DNA from: Pedobacter sp. Leaf170
GTDB lineage: Bacteria; Bacteroidota; Bacteroidia; Sphingobacteriales; Sphingobacteriaceae
Direction of reading: 5' to 3'
DNA length: 64,000 nucleotides
Assembly (NCBI RefSeq): GCF_920984665.1
Contig: NZ_CAKLBP010000002.1
Span: forward strand, 372,001 to 436,000
A program made the position numbers and the translations under genes. Below the pieces are notes generated by a model that worked only from the letters and a program-made list of their open reading frames with translations, was not told where the DNA came from and did no database searches. This document shows positions 35,764-44,511 of the stretch, in pieces; position 1 is the first letter of the stretch, and every line of letters begins with the position of its first letter.

Positions 35764-36888
35764 ATGGCAACGAAAAAAGACACAATGACAACTGAAAGTC
35801 AACAATCTAAAAGTATAGAAAACGATGAAATTTCTTTAAAAGAGTTAATCATCAAAGGGCAGCTATGGTGGCGTTATTTGCTTTCTAAATGGATAATTAT
35901 TATAACATCTATTTTAATTGGCAGTGCCATAGGGTTTTTCTACGCAACTTCTGAAACACCAAAGTATACTGCTACTACTACATTTGTGCTGGAGGATGAA
36001 AAAGGAGGTGGAGGCTTAGGAAATTTAGCCGGTTTAGCATCCATGGCTGGTGTAGATTTAGGGGGTTCTGGTGGAGGAATTTTTCAAGGAGAGAACATTT
36101 TGAGCTTATATAAATCGAGAGCGATGCTCGAGAAGACATTGCTCTCTACAGTTCAAATCAACGGAAAAGATCAGTTGTTAATCGATCGTTTTATAGCGTT
36201 CAACTCCCTGAGGGAAAAATGGGCTGATAAACCACAGCTTTTAAAGCTGAACTTTCAAGCAGATAGCATGCAAGATGGTTTCCCCAGCCTTAAACCCAAC
36301 CGTTTACGGGATAGTATATTAGGGGCCATTGTCACAAATTTAAATCGTGAATACTTATTCGTTGCAAAACCAGATAAAAAATTGAGTACTATTCAAGTTG
36401 ATGTCAGAGCCAAAGATGAAATATTTGCAAAAGCGTTCGACGATCAGCTGGTTAGAAATGTAAACGAATTTTATGTTAATACTAAGACAAAAAAGACATT
36501 ACAAAACGTACGAATTCTACAGCATAAAACTGATTCGGTAAGAGCTGTTATGAATGGAGCAATATATTCAGCAATTGCAGTGGCAGATGCCACACCTAAT
36601 TTAAATCCGACAAGACAGATTCAGAGAGCTGCCCCAGCACAAAGGTCGCAGTTTTCTGCAGAGACAAATAAAACTATACTCGCTGAGATGGTCAAAAATT
36701 TAGAGTTGACTAAAATGTCTTTGCTAAGAGAAACTCCATTGATACAAGTTATCGATCAGCCTGTTTATCCCCTCAAAATAGTTAGGCTCGGTAAGGTTAA
36801 AGGAACAGTTATAGGTGGCGTGCTATTTGGTTTTTTAATAGGCCTCGCATTAACAACAAAATATATATTCAAAAGAATTTTAGAATAA
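35764..36888 (+). CDS. Wzz/GumC-type chain-length determinant protein, copy 1
   Basis: This 374-residue inner-membrane protein has two membrane helices, one near residues 40-60 (IIIITSILIGSAIGFFYA) and one near the C-terminus (VIGGVLFGFLIGLAL), around a large periplasmic domain. A glycine-rich stretch follows the first helix. The C-terminal PVYPLKIVRLGKVKG before the last helix is the proline-rich signature of polysaccharide co-polymerases. It lacks the cytoplasmic tyrosine kinase domain of Wzc. It sets chain length together with the Wzy polymerase and docks to the Wza-like channel encoded just upstream. CapE starts five bases after its stop codon. Confidence 0.88.
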   Translation: MATKKDTMTTESQQSKSIENDEISLKELIIKGQLWWRYLLSKWIIIITSILIGSAIGFFYATSETPKYTATTTFVLEDEKGGGGLGNLAGLASMAGVDLGGSGGGIFQGENILSLYKSRAMLEKTLLSTVQINGKDQLLIDRFIAFNSLREKWADKPQLLKLNFQADSMQDGFPSLKPNRLRDSILGAIVTNLNREYLFVAKPDKKLSTIQVDVRAKDEIFAKAFDDQLVRNVNEFYVNTKTKKTLQNVRILQHKTDSVRAVMNGAIYSAIAVADATPNLNPTRQIQRAAPAQRSQFSAETNKTILAEMVKNLELTKMSLLRETPLIQVIDQPVYPLKIVRLGKVKGTVIGGVLFGFLIGLALTTKYIFKRILE

Positions 36889-36892
36889 AAAT

Positions 36893-37915
36893 ATGTACAA
36901 AGATAAAACACTTCTTATTACGGGTGGAACAGGATCATTTGGAAATGCCATGTTAAAGGGATTCCTAAATTCTGACTTAAAAGAAATTAGAATTTTTTCT
37001 CGTGATGAGAAAAAGCAGGAAGACATGAGAATCGAATATAAAAATGATAAACTAAACTTTGTTATTGGCGACATTCGGGATTTTAATAGTATTAACAATG
37101 CAATGAACGGTGTTGATTTTGTTTTCCACGCTGCTGCATTAAAACAAGTTCCTTCCTGCGAATTTTATCCAATGCAAGCTGTTCAGACAAATATTTTAGG
37201 TGCAGAAAATGTACTCGAGGCTGCCGCTAAAAATAAAGTTCAGCGTGTTGTTGTTTTAAGTACAGATAAAGCTGTATATCCAATTAATTCTATGGGTATA
37301 TCAAAGGCGATGATGGAAAAGATGACAATTGCTAAAGCCCGTGATCTGAGGGTAAAAAATAACAATGCTGTCTTCACCGCCACTCGTTATGGAAATGTGA
37401 TGTGTTCTCGGGGCTCAATTATTCCATTGTTTATCAAACAAATCAAAGAAGGCAAACCATTAACAATCACAAATCCTGATATGACTCGCTTTATGATGTC
37501 ATTAGATGATTCTGTAGAATTGGTGATGTTCGCTTTCACCAATGGAAATCCAGGAGACATCTTTGTGCAAAAATCTCCAGGCGCTACGATTCACGTGCTT
37601 GCTCAGGCATTAAAAGAATTATTTAATGCAAGCAATGAAATTCAAATTATTGGAGAAAGACATGCAGAAAAGATGTATGAAACACTTTGCTCCAAGGAAG
37701 AAATGTCTAAAGCAGAAGATTTAGGTAAATTTTATCGGGTGCCTGCAGATTTTAGAGATTTAAATTATACGAAATACATACAGGAAGATGGCCCTAAGTT
37801 AATTAACGACGAATACAACTCTGATAACACCTTAAGGCTGGATGTTGAGGAGTTGAAGAAACTGCTATTGACATTAGATTACGTTAAGGAAGAATTAGCT
37901 TCACATCAAAATTAA
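36893..37915 (+). CDS. CapE/WbjB/FnlA-type UDP-GlcNAc 4,6-dehydratase (5-epimerising)
   Basis: This 340-residue SDR protein resembles Staphylococcus CapE and Pseudomonas WbjB, which make a UDP-2-acetamido-2,6-dideoxy-L-hexos-4-ulose from UDP-GlcNAc. Diagnostic segments are LLITGGTGSFGNAMLKGFLN, FSRDEKKQEDMR, HAAALKQVPSCEFYP, and the altered catalytic pair Met134-x3-Lys138 in INSMGISKAMMEK. The C-terminal FYRVPADFRDLNYTKYI is also CapE-like. In L-FucNAc synthesis CapE is followed by CapF (reductase) and CapG (2-epimerase). Neither is seen in this window; two DegT-type proteins, a GNAT and an FAD protein follow instead. It is cytoplasmic. Confidence 0.88.
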   Translation: MYKDKTLLITGGTGSFGNAMLKGFLNSDLKEIRIFSRDEKKQEDMRIEYKNDKLNFVIGDIRDFNSINNAMNGVDFVFHAAALKQVPSCEFYPMQAVQTNILGAENVLEAAAKNKVQRVVVLSTDKAVYPINSMGISKAMMEKMTIAKARDLRVKNNNAVFTATRYGNVMCSRGSIIPLFIKQIKEGKPLTITNPDMTRFMMSLDDSVELVMFAFTNGNPGDIFVQKSPGATIHVLAQALKELFNASNEIQIIGERHAEKMYETLCSKEEMSKAEDLGKFYRVPADFRDLNYTKYIQEDGPKLINDEYNSDNTLRLDVEELKKLLLTLDYVKEELASHQN

Positions 37916-37920
37916 TTTGC

Positions 37921-39009
37921 ATGTTACCATTAGTACAAACAGCGATTCCGCCAAGGGAAATTTTGATTCCCAAGCTTGAAGAAGTTTTATATAGCGGTTA
38001 TGTTGCTCAAGGGGAAATTGTTGAGCAATTTGAGCGAAAATTTGAAGAATACATTGGTTCCGGCCATACACTTTCACTCAATTCTGGTACTGCCGCACTG
38101 CATATTGCCTTAATTTTGGCTGGTGTTACGGCAGGAGATGAAGTCATTAGCACGGCACTAACTGCCGAGCCAACGAATGTAGCGATTAAGATGGTTGGCG
38201 CAAATGTGAGGTGGGCGGATGTTGATTTGGAGACCGGAAATATTTCAGCTGAAGCTATTGAAGGGGCCATTAATTCTAAAACAAAGGCTATTATTGTTGT
38301 TGACTACGCCGGAATTTCGGTGGATGTCGAAAAGATTCAGGCAATTTCTCTTAAGTATAACATACCTGTAATTGAAGATGCTGCTCACGCACTGGGTGCA
38401 ACATTTAAGGGTAAAAGAACTGGTAACCACTTTCCTTTTACAGTATATTCCTTTCAGGCAATTAAACATTTAACCACCATAGATGGCGGGGCTTTGCAAA
38501 TACAGGACAAAGAAATGTACGAGAAGGGTAAACTTATCCGTTGGTTCGGTTTAGATAAAAAACTTAGCCGGATGGATAATAACATTACCATACAAGGCTT
38601 CAAGTATCATATGAACAATGTTAATGCAGCTATTGGATTAGTTCAGCTGGAAAGCATCGAAGACCTGGTGCAAACATATATTGCTAATGGCAAATACCTG
38701 GATGAGCAATTAAAGGATGTTAAAGGTGTCGAATTAATTCAATATTATCCAAACACGGAGGCTTCGTATTGGCTTTATACCATCAAGGTTGATAACCGAG
38801 ATTCGTTTATTAAAATGATGGCGGATAATGGGATTATGGCCTCAGAACTTCATAAAAGAAATGATTTGCATACCTTTTTAAACGATTACCCGGCAAATTT
38901 ACCTAATCTTGATCAATTTTACAGCAAAATGGTTCACCTTCCATGTGGTTGGTGGGTAAATAAAACAGATTGTGATAAAATGATTTCTTTAATTAAATCC
39001 GGTTGGTAA
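37921..39009 (+). CDS. DegT/DnrJ/EryC1-type sugar aminotransferase, catalytic paralogue
   Basis: This 362-residue PLP enzyme is of the sugar-aminotransferase fold type I. The PLP-binding lysine is Lys182 in SFQAIKHLTTIDGGAL, the pyridine-contacting Asp is in VIEDAAHALGA, and the phosphate loop is LNSGTAALHIAL. Following a CapE-type dehydratase, its likely reaction is transfer of an amino group to C4 of the UDP-4-keto-6-deoxy sugar, as PseC does. It begins five bases after capE and its stop overlaps the start of a second DegT-type gene (TAATG). Both proteins share an unusual C-terminal LPCGWWV motif. Confidence 0.88.
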   Translation: MLPLVQTAIPPREILIPKLEEVLYSGYVAQGEIVEQFERKFEEYIGSGHTLSLNSGTAALHIALILAGVTAGDEVISTALTAEPTNVAIKMVGANVRWADVDLETGNISAEAIEGAINSKTKAIIVVDYAGISVDVEKIQAISLKYNIPVIEDAAHALGATFKGKRTGNHFPFTVYSFQAIKHLTTIDGGALQIQDKEMYEKGKLIRWFGLDKKLSRMDNNITIQGFKYHMNNVNAAIGLVQLESIEDLVQTYIANGKYLDEQLKDVKGVELIQYYPNTEASYWLYTIKVDNRDSFIKMMADNGIMASELHKRNDLHTFLNDYPANLPNLDQFYSKMVHLPCGWWVNKTDCDKMISLIKSGW

Positions 39010-40070
39010 TGATTCCAGTCTTCAAGCCATACATGCCCGAAGGTATCATGCCAGAAATTCAAGAAATTTTATATTCTGGAAATTTAGCCTATGGGAAATA
39101 TGGAAAATTATTCGAACAACAACTTTCTGAGTATATCGATAACGACAAAATTGTAACGGTAAGCTCTTATAATCACGCCATGCTAATGGCGTTGTCTATA
39201 CTCGATTTAAAACCTGGTGATGAAATTATTGCTTCGCCGGTAAGTTGCTTAGCATCTAACCAGCCATTCGTGGTCAAAAACTTAAATGTTATCTGGGCAG
39301 ATGTTGACCCCTTAACTGGAAGTATGTGTCCGGAAGATGTTTTAAAACGGATTACGAGCAAAACTAAGGCTATTTTTCACAATCATTTTTGTGGTTTCTT
39401 GGGTAATATTACGGAGATCAGCAACATCGCCAAACAGCACGGTTTATATGTGGTTGATGACTGTATTGAAGCATTTGGTTCTGAATATAACGGTTTAAAA
39501 ACTGGAAACCTATTATCAGATATGTCTGTATTTTCCTTTCAAACCGTAAGATTACCAAATACAATTGATGGGGCAGCCATATCTTTTAATAATGAAGAAT
39601 TGTTTAAAAAGGCTCAAAAGATTAGAGACTATGGTATCGACAGATCGAAATTCAGAAATCAATTAGGCGAAATCAGCGATAGTTGTGATATTGAAGTAGA
39701 AGGGTACGGTGCATTAATGAGTGAATTAACTTCATATATCGGCTACATGCAAATGAATCAAATCCCTTCGCTCTTAAGTAAGCAACGGGGCAATGCTGAA
39801 AAGTGGTATGAGAAGATAGCAGAGATGCAAGATGTTTCCTGCGTTAAATTAACACCTCAGACAAAACCGAATTACTGGGTTTTTGGCATTCTTTGCGAAC
39901 ATAAGGCAGATATGCTAGCGAAATTCAGAAATGAAGGTTGGTATGCAACCGGAGTTCATATCAATAACAATCTTTACTCCGTATTCAAAAATAATGAGGA
40001 GTTGAAAGGTGTAAATGAATTTATGAATAAGTTTTTGGCTTTACCTTGCGGATGGTGGGTACATATATAG
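39009..40070 (+). CDS. DegT-type paralogue with arginine in place of the PLP lysine
   Basis: This 353-residue protein is homologous to the gene just upstream over its whole length (start ATG at 39009; a TTG at 39003 is less likely). The segment aligning with SFQAIKHLTTIDGGAL reads SFQTVRLPNTIDGAAI, so the expected Schiff-base lysine is Arg181 (codon AGA at 39549-39551). The phosphate loop is changed too (SSYNHAMLMAL in place of NSGTAALHIAL), and VVDDCIEAFGSE keeps the Asp but has Glu for the usual His/Gln. It cannot be a normal aminotransferase. It could be a non-catalytic partner of the preceding protein, or a PMP-dependent enzyme that does not need the lysine. The reading frame is intact. 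Confidence 0.8.
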   Translation: MIPVFKPYMPEGIMPEIQEILYSGNLAYGKYGKLFEQQLSEYIDNDKIVTVSSYNHAMLMALSILDLKPGDEIIASPVSCLASNQPFVVKNLNVIWADVDPLTGSMCPEDVLKRITSKTKAIFHNHFCGFLGNITEISNIAKQHGLYVVDDCIEAFGSEYNGLKTGNLLSDMSVFSFQTVRLPNTIDGAAISFNNEELFKKAQKIRDYGIDRSKFRNQLGEISDSCDIEVEGYGALMSELTSYIGYMQMNQIPSLLSKQRGNAEKWYEKIAEMQDVSCVKLTPQTKPNYWVFGILCEHKADMLAKFRNEGWYATGVHINNNLYSVFKNNEELKGVNEFMNKFLALPCGWWVHI

Positions 40071-40072
40071 TT

Positions 40073-40576
40073 ATGGTTGAGGAGCTAATACTTTCAAAAC
40101 ACAGGGATATCTCCGAAATTCAACTTGAGGAGATATGTAAACTTAAAGCCATTAGATGGAATTATCCTTTAGAGGAACATAAAAGCTGGATGCAAAAAAA
40201 TATTGAGGCTAATGACTATCACTTATTGGTCAGCAAGGATCAGCAATTGGTTGCCTATTCAAATCTGATAAATACCTTTGCATCTATTAACGGAGAACTT
40301 ACAGTTTTTAAAGGAATTGGCAACGTTTGCACAAGAGAGAGCGGTCAAGGGTATGGGAACATATTGATGGATTCAATAAATATATCCCTTTTCGAGCATA
40401 ATTGGAAAGGAATTTTACTATGTAAAGATCATCTTATTGCTTACTATCAAAAATTTGGATGGTCCTTGGTTAAAAAGAAAGAAATCTTATCTCCCATCGC
40501 GGACGGTATAAATTATATGATTTATAACCACAAACTTAAGGTTAACAGTTTTGAGTATAGTGGTCGAAATTTCTAA
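40073..40576 (+). CDS. GNAT-family acetyltransferase
   Basis: This 167-residue protein starts at the ATG at 40073, two bases after the previous stop; the frame is open upstream to 40046, inside the DegT-type gene. The acetyl-CoA binding motif A is present as GIGNVCTRESGQGYGNILMD, with the QGYG turn that holds the pyrophosphate. The rest follows the mixed alpha/beta order of GNATs. Placed after a dehydratase and aminotransferase, it would N-acetylate the new amino group of the nucleotide sugar, like PseH. Sequence similarity to PseH itself is not obvious to me, so the substrate is inferred from context. Confidence 0.75.
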   Translation: MVEELILSKHRDISEIQLEEICKLKAIRWNYPLEEHKSWMQKNIEANDYHLLVSKDQQLVAYSNLINTFASINGELTVFKGIGNVCTRESGQGYGNILMDSINISLFEHNWKGILLCKDHLIAYYQKFGWSLVKKKEILSPIADGINYMIYNHKLKVNSFEYSGRNF

Positions 40577-40622
40577 AAGGCAGTAATAATGTGGTTTTCA
40601 TCTAAAAACAAATAAATCAACA

Positions 40623-41885
40623 ATGAAGAAAGTAGTAGTAATTGGTTCAGGTATTTCTGGCTTAAGTATTTCCAGAATGCTGGCAGAAGATAACGAAGTT
40701 GAGATTTTGGAACGTAACGAATTGCATGGCGGTTTAATAAAATGCAAAAGGATTGATGGCAATTTATTCCATCTCGTTGGCGGTCATGTTTTTAATAGTC
40801 GCAATACAATTGTTTTAGATTGGTTTTGGAAGCATTTCGATATCGAAAATGAATTTATTAAAGCAAATCGAAATGCCAAGATATTGATGAATGATACCTT
40901 AATTGGTTATCCAATCGAGAATTACTTATACCAGCTCCCCGAGCAGCAATTAACAACTATATTGAATGAGTTGCTTGATAAGTTATCGGAAAAGGTAAAG
41001 GATGTAAGTGACTATGAAAACTTTAAAGATTTTCTAATTGGCAACTTTGGCGAAGCGCTATATAACACTTATTTTGGCCCTTACAATACAAAATTATGGA
41101 ATACTGATTTATCAAAGGTTCCTCTTGTGTGGCTTGATGGGAAGTTACCAATGCCTAAGTTAAGAGAAGTGATATTTAGTAACGTCATTAAAAAAGAAGA
41201 ATCTACAATGGTTCATGCTACTTTTTATTACCCATGCAAAGATGGATCTCAGTTTATTGTTGATAGGCTAGCTGAAGGGTTAGCTATAAACAGATCTTAC
41301 GATGTACAATCGATAGAATACTTAAAGGAGCAACAATTGTCTGTTAACAAGGGAGATAAGGTGGTTGATTCTATCATTTACTGTGGCGATGTAAGAAAGC
41401 TACATACAATAGTTAAAATTGATGATTCAGAATTACAGCATGCAATGAAAGAAGTATCGAACCTGCTTTCCAATGGCACTTCAAACGTTCTTTGTGAAAC
41501 GGATGCGAATGATGTTTCCTGGTTATATTTACCGGAAGAGAAGTTTAAGGCACACCGTATAATTTACACTGGTAATTTCAGTGATTCAAACAACGGAGGA
41601 ACATCCCGTAAAACTTGTGTTGTCGAATTTTCTGGCAAACAAGATCAGAATGATATGGTTGAAGAATTGGCATTACTACCTGGCAACTTATCACCCCTTG
41701 CATTTAATTACGAACCAAATTCGTACATAATACAAGATGGGGAAACCAGAGACAAAATATCACTATTGAAAAAATTACTGAAACCCTATGGCATCTTTTT
41801 GCTGGGACGATTTGCTGAATGGGAATATCACAATATGGATAAATGTATAGAGTCTGCGATGGAATTGAAAGCGCTTAATTTTTAG
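40623..41885 (+). CDS. FAD-dependent amine-oxidase/UDP-galactopyranose-mutase-like protein
   Basis: This 420-residue protein begins with the dinucleotide-binding motif VVVIGSGISGLSISRML and a typical FAD loop ERNELHGGLIKCK. The segment HLVGGHVFNSRN corresponds to the GPHIFHTN segment of UDP-galactopyranose mutase, and GYPIENYLYQLP to its FPINLYT. A WDTDLSK-like segment (TKLWNTDLSKVP) follows at about residues 156-167. It is therefore in the UGM/protoporphyrinogen-oxidase-like superfamily. In a sugar-nucleotide cassette, a ring-size mutase acting on the new sugar is a natural guess, but an oxidase role cannot be ruled out. It is the last gene of the five-gene cassette. Confidence 0.75.
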   Translation: MKKVVVIGSGISGLSISRMLAEDNEVEILERNELHGGLIKCKRIDGNLFHLVGGHVFNSRNTIVLDWFWKHFDIENEFIKANRNAKILMNDTLIGYPIENYLYQLPEQQLTTILNELLDKLSEKVKDVSDYENFKDFLIGNFGEALYNTYFGPYNTKLWNTDLSKVPLVWLDGKLPMPKLREVIFSNVIKKEESTMVHATFYYPCKDGSQFIVDRLAEGLAINRSYDVQSIEYLKEQQLSVNKGDKVVDSIIYCGDVRKLHTIVKIDDSELQHAMKEVSNLLSNGTSNVLCETDANDVSWLYLPEEKFKAHRIIYTGNFSDSNNGGTSRKTCVVEFSGKQDQNDMVEELALLPGNLSPLAFNYEPNSYIIQDGETRDKISLLKKLLKPYGIFLLGRFAEWEYHNMDKCIESAMELKALNF

Positions 41886-41917
41886 TTTGGTTAGGGCAGG
41901 GTTATCCTTTAGTTGAA

Positions 41918-43387
41918 ATGATGGTAAAATTAAAAACAAACGCTTTCTATAATATTCTGCTTACAGGATCTGGTCTGGTATTGCCCTTGATAACTTTCCC
42001 TTACGTTACGAGAATTCTAGCTCCAGAAGGGATTGGTCATGTTAATTTTGCGAATTCCTTTATTCAGTATTTTGTAATTTTAACTTCATTAGGTATTCCA
42101 TTATATGGCATTAGGGAAGTTGCAAAAGTAAAAGAATCGCTAGTAGCAAGGAGCAAGATCTTATTTGAACTACTATCAATTAAAGTTGGTTGCACCATCG
42201 TAGGTATTCTAATCTACCTCCTATTAATTTTTACTATTGGTAAGTTTCATGATAGCTTAATTTATTATCTGCTGGGTATTAGCACTATCATCATCGGAAT
42301 ATTTGACTTAAATTACTTTTTTTATGCTTTAGAAGACTTTAAATACATCACCATACGAACAGTTTTTTTTCAGGTTGTTTCGGTGATTATCACCTTCATA
42401 CTGATTAAAACCAAAGAAGACACATTGATTTATTTTTGTATTCCAATATTGATCAGCCTTTTAAATACTGTAATTAATACTAAATACATCCTAAAGTTTA
42501 TTGATTTTAAGGTTTTATCATCCAAATTAGATATCAGAACACACATCAAACCTTTACTGTTACTATTTTCCGTAATGGTTTTTACCAGTATATATAATTT
42601 ACTTGATACCACTATTCTGGGGTTTATAGCTGGCGACGCCAGTGTAGGGTTTTATACTGTTGCGTCTAGAATTAACAAAATACCGTTGTCTTTAATTATG
42701 GTTCTGGTGCCTGTAATGCTGCCCAGAATTTCCGTTGAATTTAAAAATGAAAATCATACCGAGATCAATAGACTTATTAGTAAAACGCTGCAGTTTGTTA
42801 TTCTTCTAGGCGTTCCCATTATGGTAGGTTTGTATTTGTTGGCACCAGAAATCATTACTTTATTCTCCGGTAAGGCTTTTTCCTCATCCATTACAACGCT
42901 ACGCATCATGTGCCCAATTATTTTGGTAATTGGTATGACTACCAATTTTAGCACACAACTCTTAATCCCTATGGGCAAGGATAAACAGCTTTTAAACGCA
43001 GTCATTATGGGTACCGTAGTAAGCTTAATTCTTAACATCACCCTTATTCCGGTCTTTCAAGAAAACGGGGCAGCCATTTCTAATTTGCTTGCAGAGTTGG
43101 TGGTACTGGTAAGTTGTTATTTGTATGTACGTAAAAGTATCGAGGTAAAAATTCCATTCCAACAAATTATATTATTAACAGTATTATGTATGCCATTCTT
43201 TGGGTTTGTAATACTTTCCAGGGTGATATTTTCGATACCAATTTTCGTATTGCTTTCTGCTGTATGTTTTTGTGCCCTATACTTTCTAATCTTACAGGTC
43301 TTTGTCTTAAAGAACACAATGATTCTGGAGGTTGTATCAACGGTAAAGAGTAAAATTTCAAAAAAACCATCTAATTTTCCTGCTTAA
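41918..43387 (+). CDS. wzx: Wzx-type oligosaccharide flippase
   Basis: This 489-residue membrane protein has about 12-14 hydrophobic segments and belongs to the polysaccharide-transport branch of the MOP superfamily. It would move the lipid-linked repeat unit across the inner membrane. The N-terminal pattern LKTNAFYNILLTGSGLVLPLITFPYVTRIL with APEGIGHVNFA is a standard Wzx signature. It starts 32 bases after the FAD gene; a second ATG one codon on is equally possible. It is followed by the glycosyltransferase genes and the polymerase. Confidence 0.92.
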   Translation: MMVKLKTNAFYNILLTGSGLVLPLITFPYVTRILAPEGIGHVNFANSFIQYFVILTSLGIPLYGIREVAKVKESLVARSKILFELLSIKVGCTIVGILIYLLLIFTIGKFHDSLIYYLLGISTIIIGIFDLNYFFYALEDFKYITIRTVFFQVVSVIITFILIKTKEDTLIYFCIPILISLLNTVINTKYILKFIDFKVLSSKLDIRTHIKPLLLLFSVMVFTSIYNLLDTTILGFIAGDASVGFYTVASRINKIPLSLIMVLVPVMLPRISVEFKNENHTEINRLISKTLQFVILLGVPIMVGLYLLAPEIITLFSGKAFSSSITTLRIMCPIILVIGMTTNFSTQLLIPMGKDKQLLNAVIMGTVVSLILNITLIPVFQENGAAISNLLAELVVLVSCYLYVRKSIEVKIPFQQIILLTVLCMPFFGFVILSRVIFSIPIFVLLSAVCFCALYFLILQVFVLKNTMILEVVSTVKSKISKKPSNFPA

Positions 43388-43393
43388 TAAGCT

Positions 43394-44401
43394 ATGCAAA
43401 TAAAAAATATTTATTCAACACGCAAGAGTAATAGCGAGGTTTACTCAGATCTGATCTACGAATGGGAAGATTGTATCGCAGAAGAATTAAAGATTCCAAT
43501 ACACTCATCCACCAAGGTTTTTGCCAGATTGACTAGTATGGGTTATAGGATGGCTAGTAAGATCGGTCTTTCCAACCTGTTTCAGCAGGTCAATAACTCG
43601 TTTAAACCTCATGCTTATACCCTAATCTATCACCTTTATCCAGTAAAAGAATTTGGATTCAAGGTGTTCTCAGATAAAATACCGTATTTAATCGATTTTG
43701 ATAAAAATGTTGACATCAATAACTTCAACAAGGTTTATGAAAACTGTAAACTTATTTTAGTTTCAAGTTTAAACGCATATAATATATTAAAGGAAGCCAA
43801 CTGCCCGTTAAATATTGTTCATTTACCACTAGGTCTCTCTGATAAATATCAGCTATTTACTGATTACCAGAGTAAAAAGTATGATGCCATTTTTGTAAGG
43901 AAAAATAGAGTTTTGGAGGAGTATGCCGAACGTTATGCTTCATCACATCCAAATTTTAATTATGTATTTAGAACCTGGGCAGGTAATAATATGTATAGAA
44001 ATAATGTTTATGTTTCTAATTTAGATGGGGTTTTAGGTGAGTATTCTAGCCGCTCTGAGTACATAAATTTATTAAGAAGTTCCAAAATTGCATTTTACTC
44101 TACACCAGGTACTGATGAGAAAGATTCAAAGTTTATTAACCATGTAACACCCAGCCTTTTCGAATTTATTGTAAATGGATGCCGCATTGTGGCCAGATAT
44201 CCAGAGAATGAGGAGACTAGATCATTTGATTTATCCTCAATATCTGAATCCATGAGTTCGTACGAAATATTTGAAGAGACGCTAACAAATCACCTAAGAG
44301 ATCAAACGGGCGACTATTTGATTAGTAGCAAGAAATTTTTGGAAAAGGTGTATATGAACAGGAGAATAACAAGTTTAAAAGAAATACTAGAAAAATATTA
44401 A
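43394..44401 (+). CDS. Putative glycosyltransferase of GT-B type
   Basis: This 335-residue protein has no clear nucleotide-binding loop at its N-terminus. Its second half contains a donor-site-like segment PSLFEFIVNGCRIVARYPENEET (about residues 256-278), which resembles the E-x7-E region of group 1 glycosyltransferases. The LILVSSLNAYNILKEANC segment also fits a GT-B Rossmann strand-turn. It sits six bases after wzx among repeat-unit assembly genes. It is probably a sugar transferase, but the family is not certain and the sugar is unknown. Confidence 0.55.
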   Translation: MQIKNIYSTRKSNSEVYSDLIYEWEDCIAEELKIPIHSSTKVFARLTSMGYRMASKIGLSNLFQQVNNSFKPHAYTLIYHLYPVKEFGFKVFSDKIPYLIDFDKNVDINNFNKVYENCKLILVSSLNAYNILKEANCPLNIVHLPLGLSDKYQLFTDYQSKKYDAIFVRKNRVLEEYAERYASSHPNFNYVFRTWAGNNMYRNNVYVSNLDGVLGEYSSRSEYINLLRSSKIAFYSTPGTDEKDSKFINHVTPSLFEFIVNGCRIVARYPENEETRSFDLSSISESMSSYEIFEETLTNHLRDQTGDYLISSKKFLEKVYMNRRITSLKEILEKY

Positions 44402-44409
44402 AGGGCGCA

Positions 44410-44499
44410 ATGCTATCGTATCATAGCAAAAATAAAGGGTATATGCTTACAAACCTGGATATCGACAACATCACCACGCTTGTTATACAACAAAACTAA
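44410..44499 (+). CDS. Possible 29-residue ORF between glycosyltransferase genes
   Basis: An ATG at 44410 opens a 29-codon frame (product starts MLSYHSKNKGYMLTNLDID). It lies in the only notable gap of this gene run, and ends 12 bases before the next gene. It could be the remnant of a deleted glycosyltransferase or chance. No homology is recognised. Confidence 0.15.
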   Translation: MLSYHSKNKGYMLTNLDIDNITTLVIQQN

Positions 44500-44511
44500 A
44501 ATAGTAAATTG

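Noticed and set aside
36893..37915. Assignment of the locus to UDP-L-FucNAc synthesis because of the CapE-like gene
   Set aside because: The required CapF and CapG partners are not in the window, and the next genes are aminotransferase-like. L-FucNAc cannot be claimed from CapE alone.
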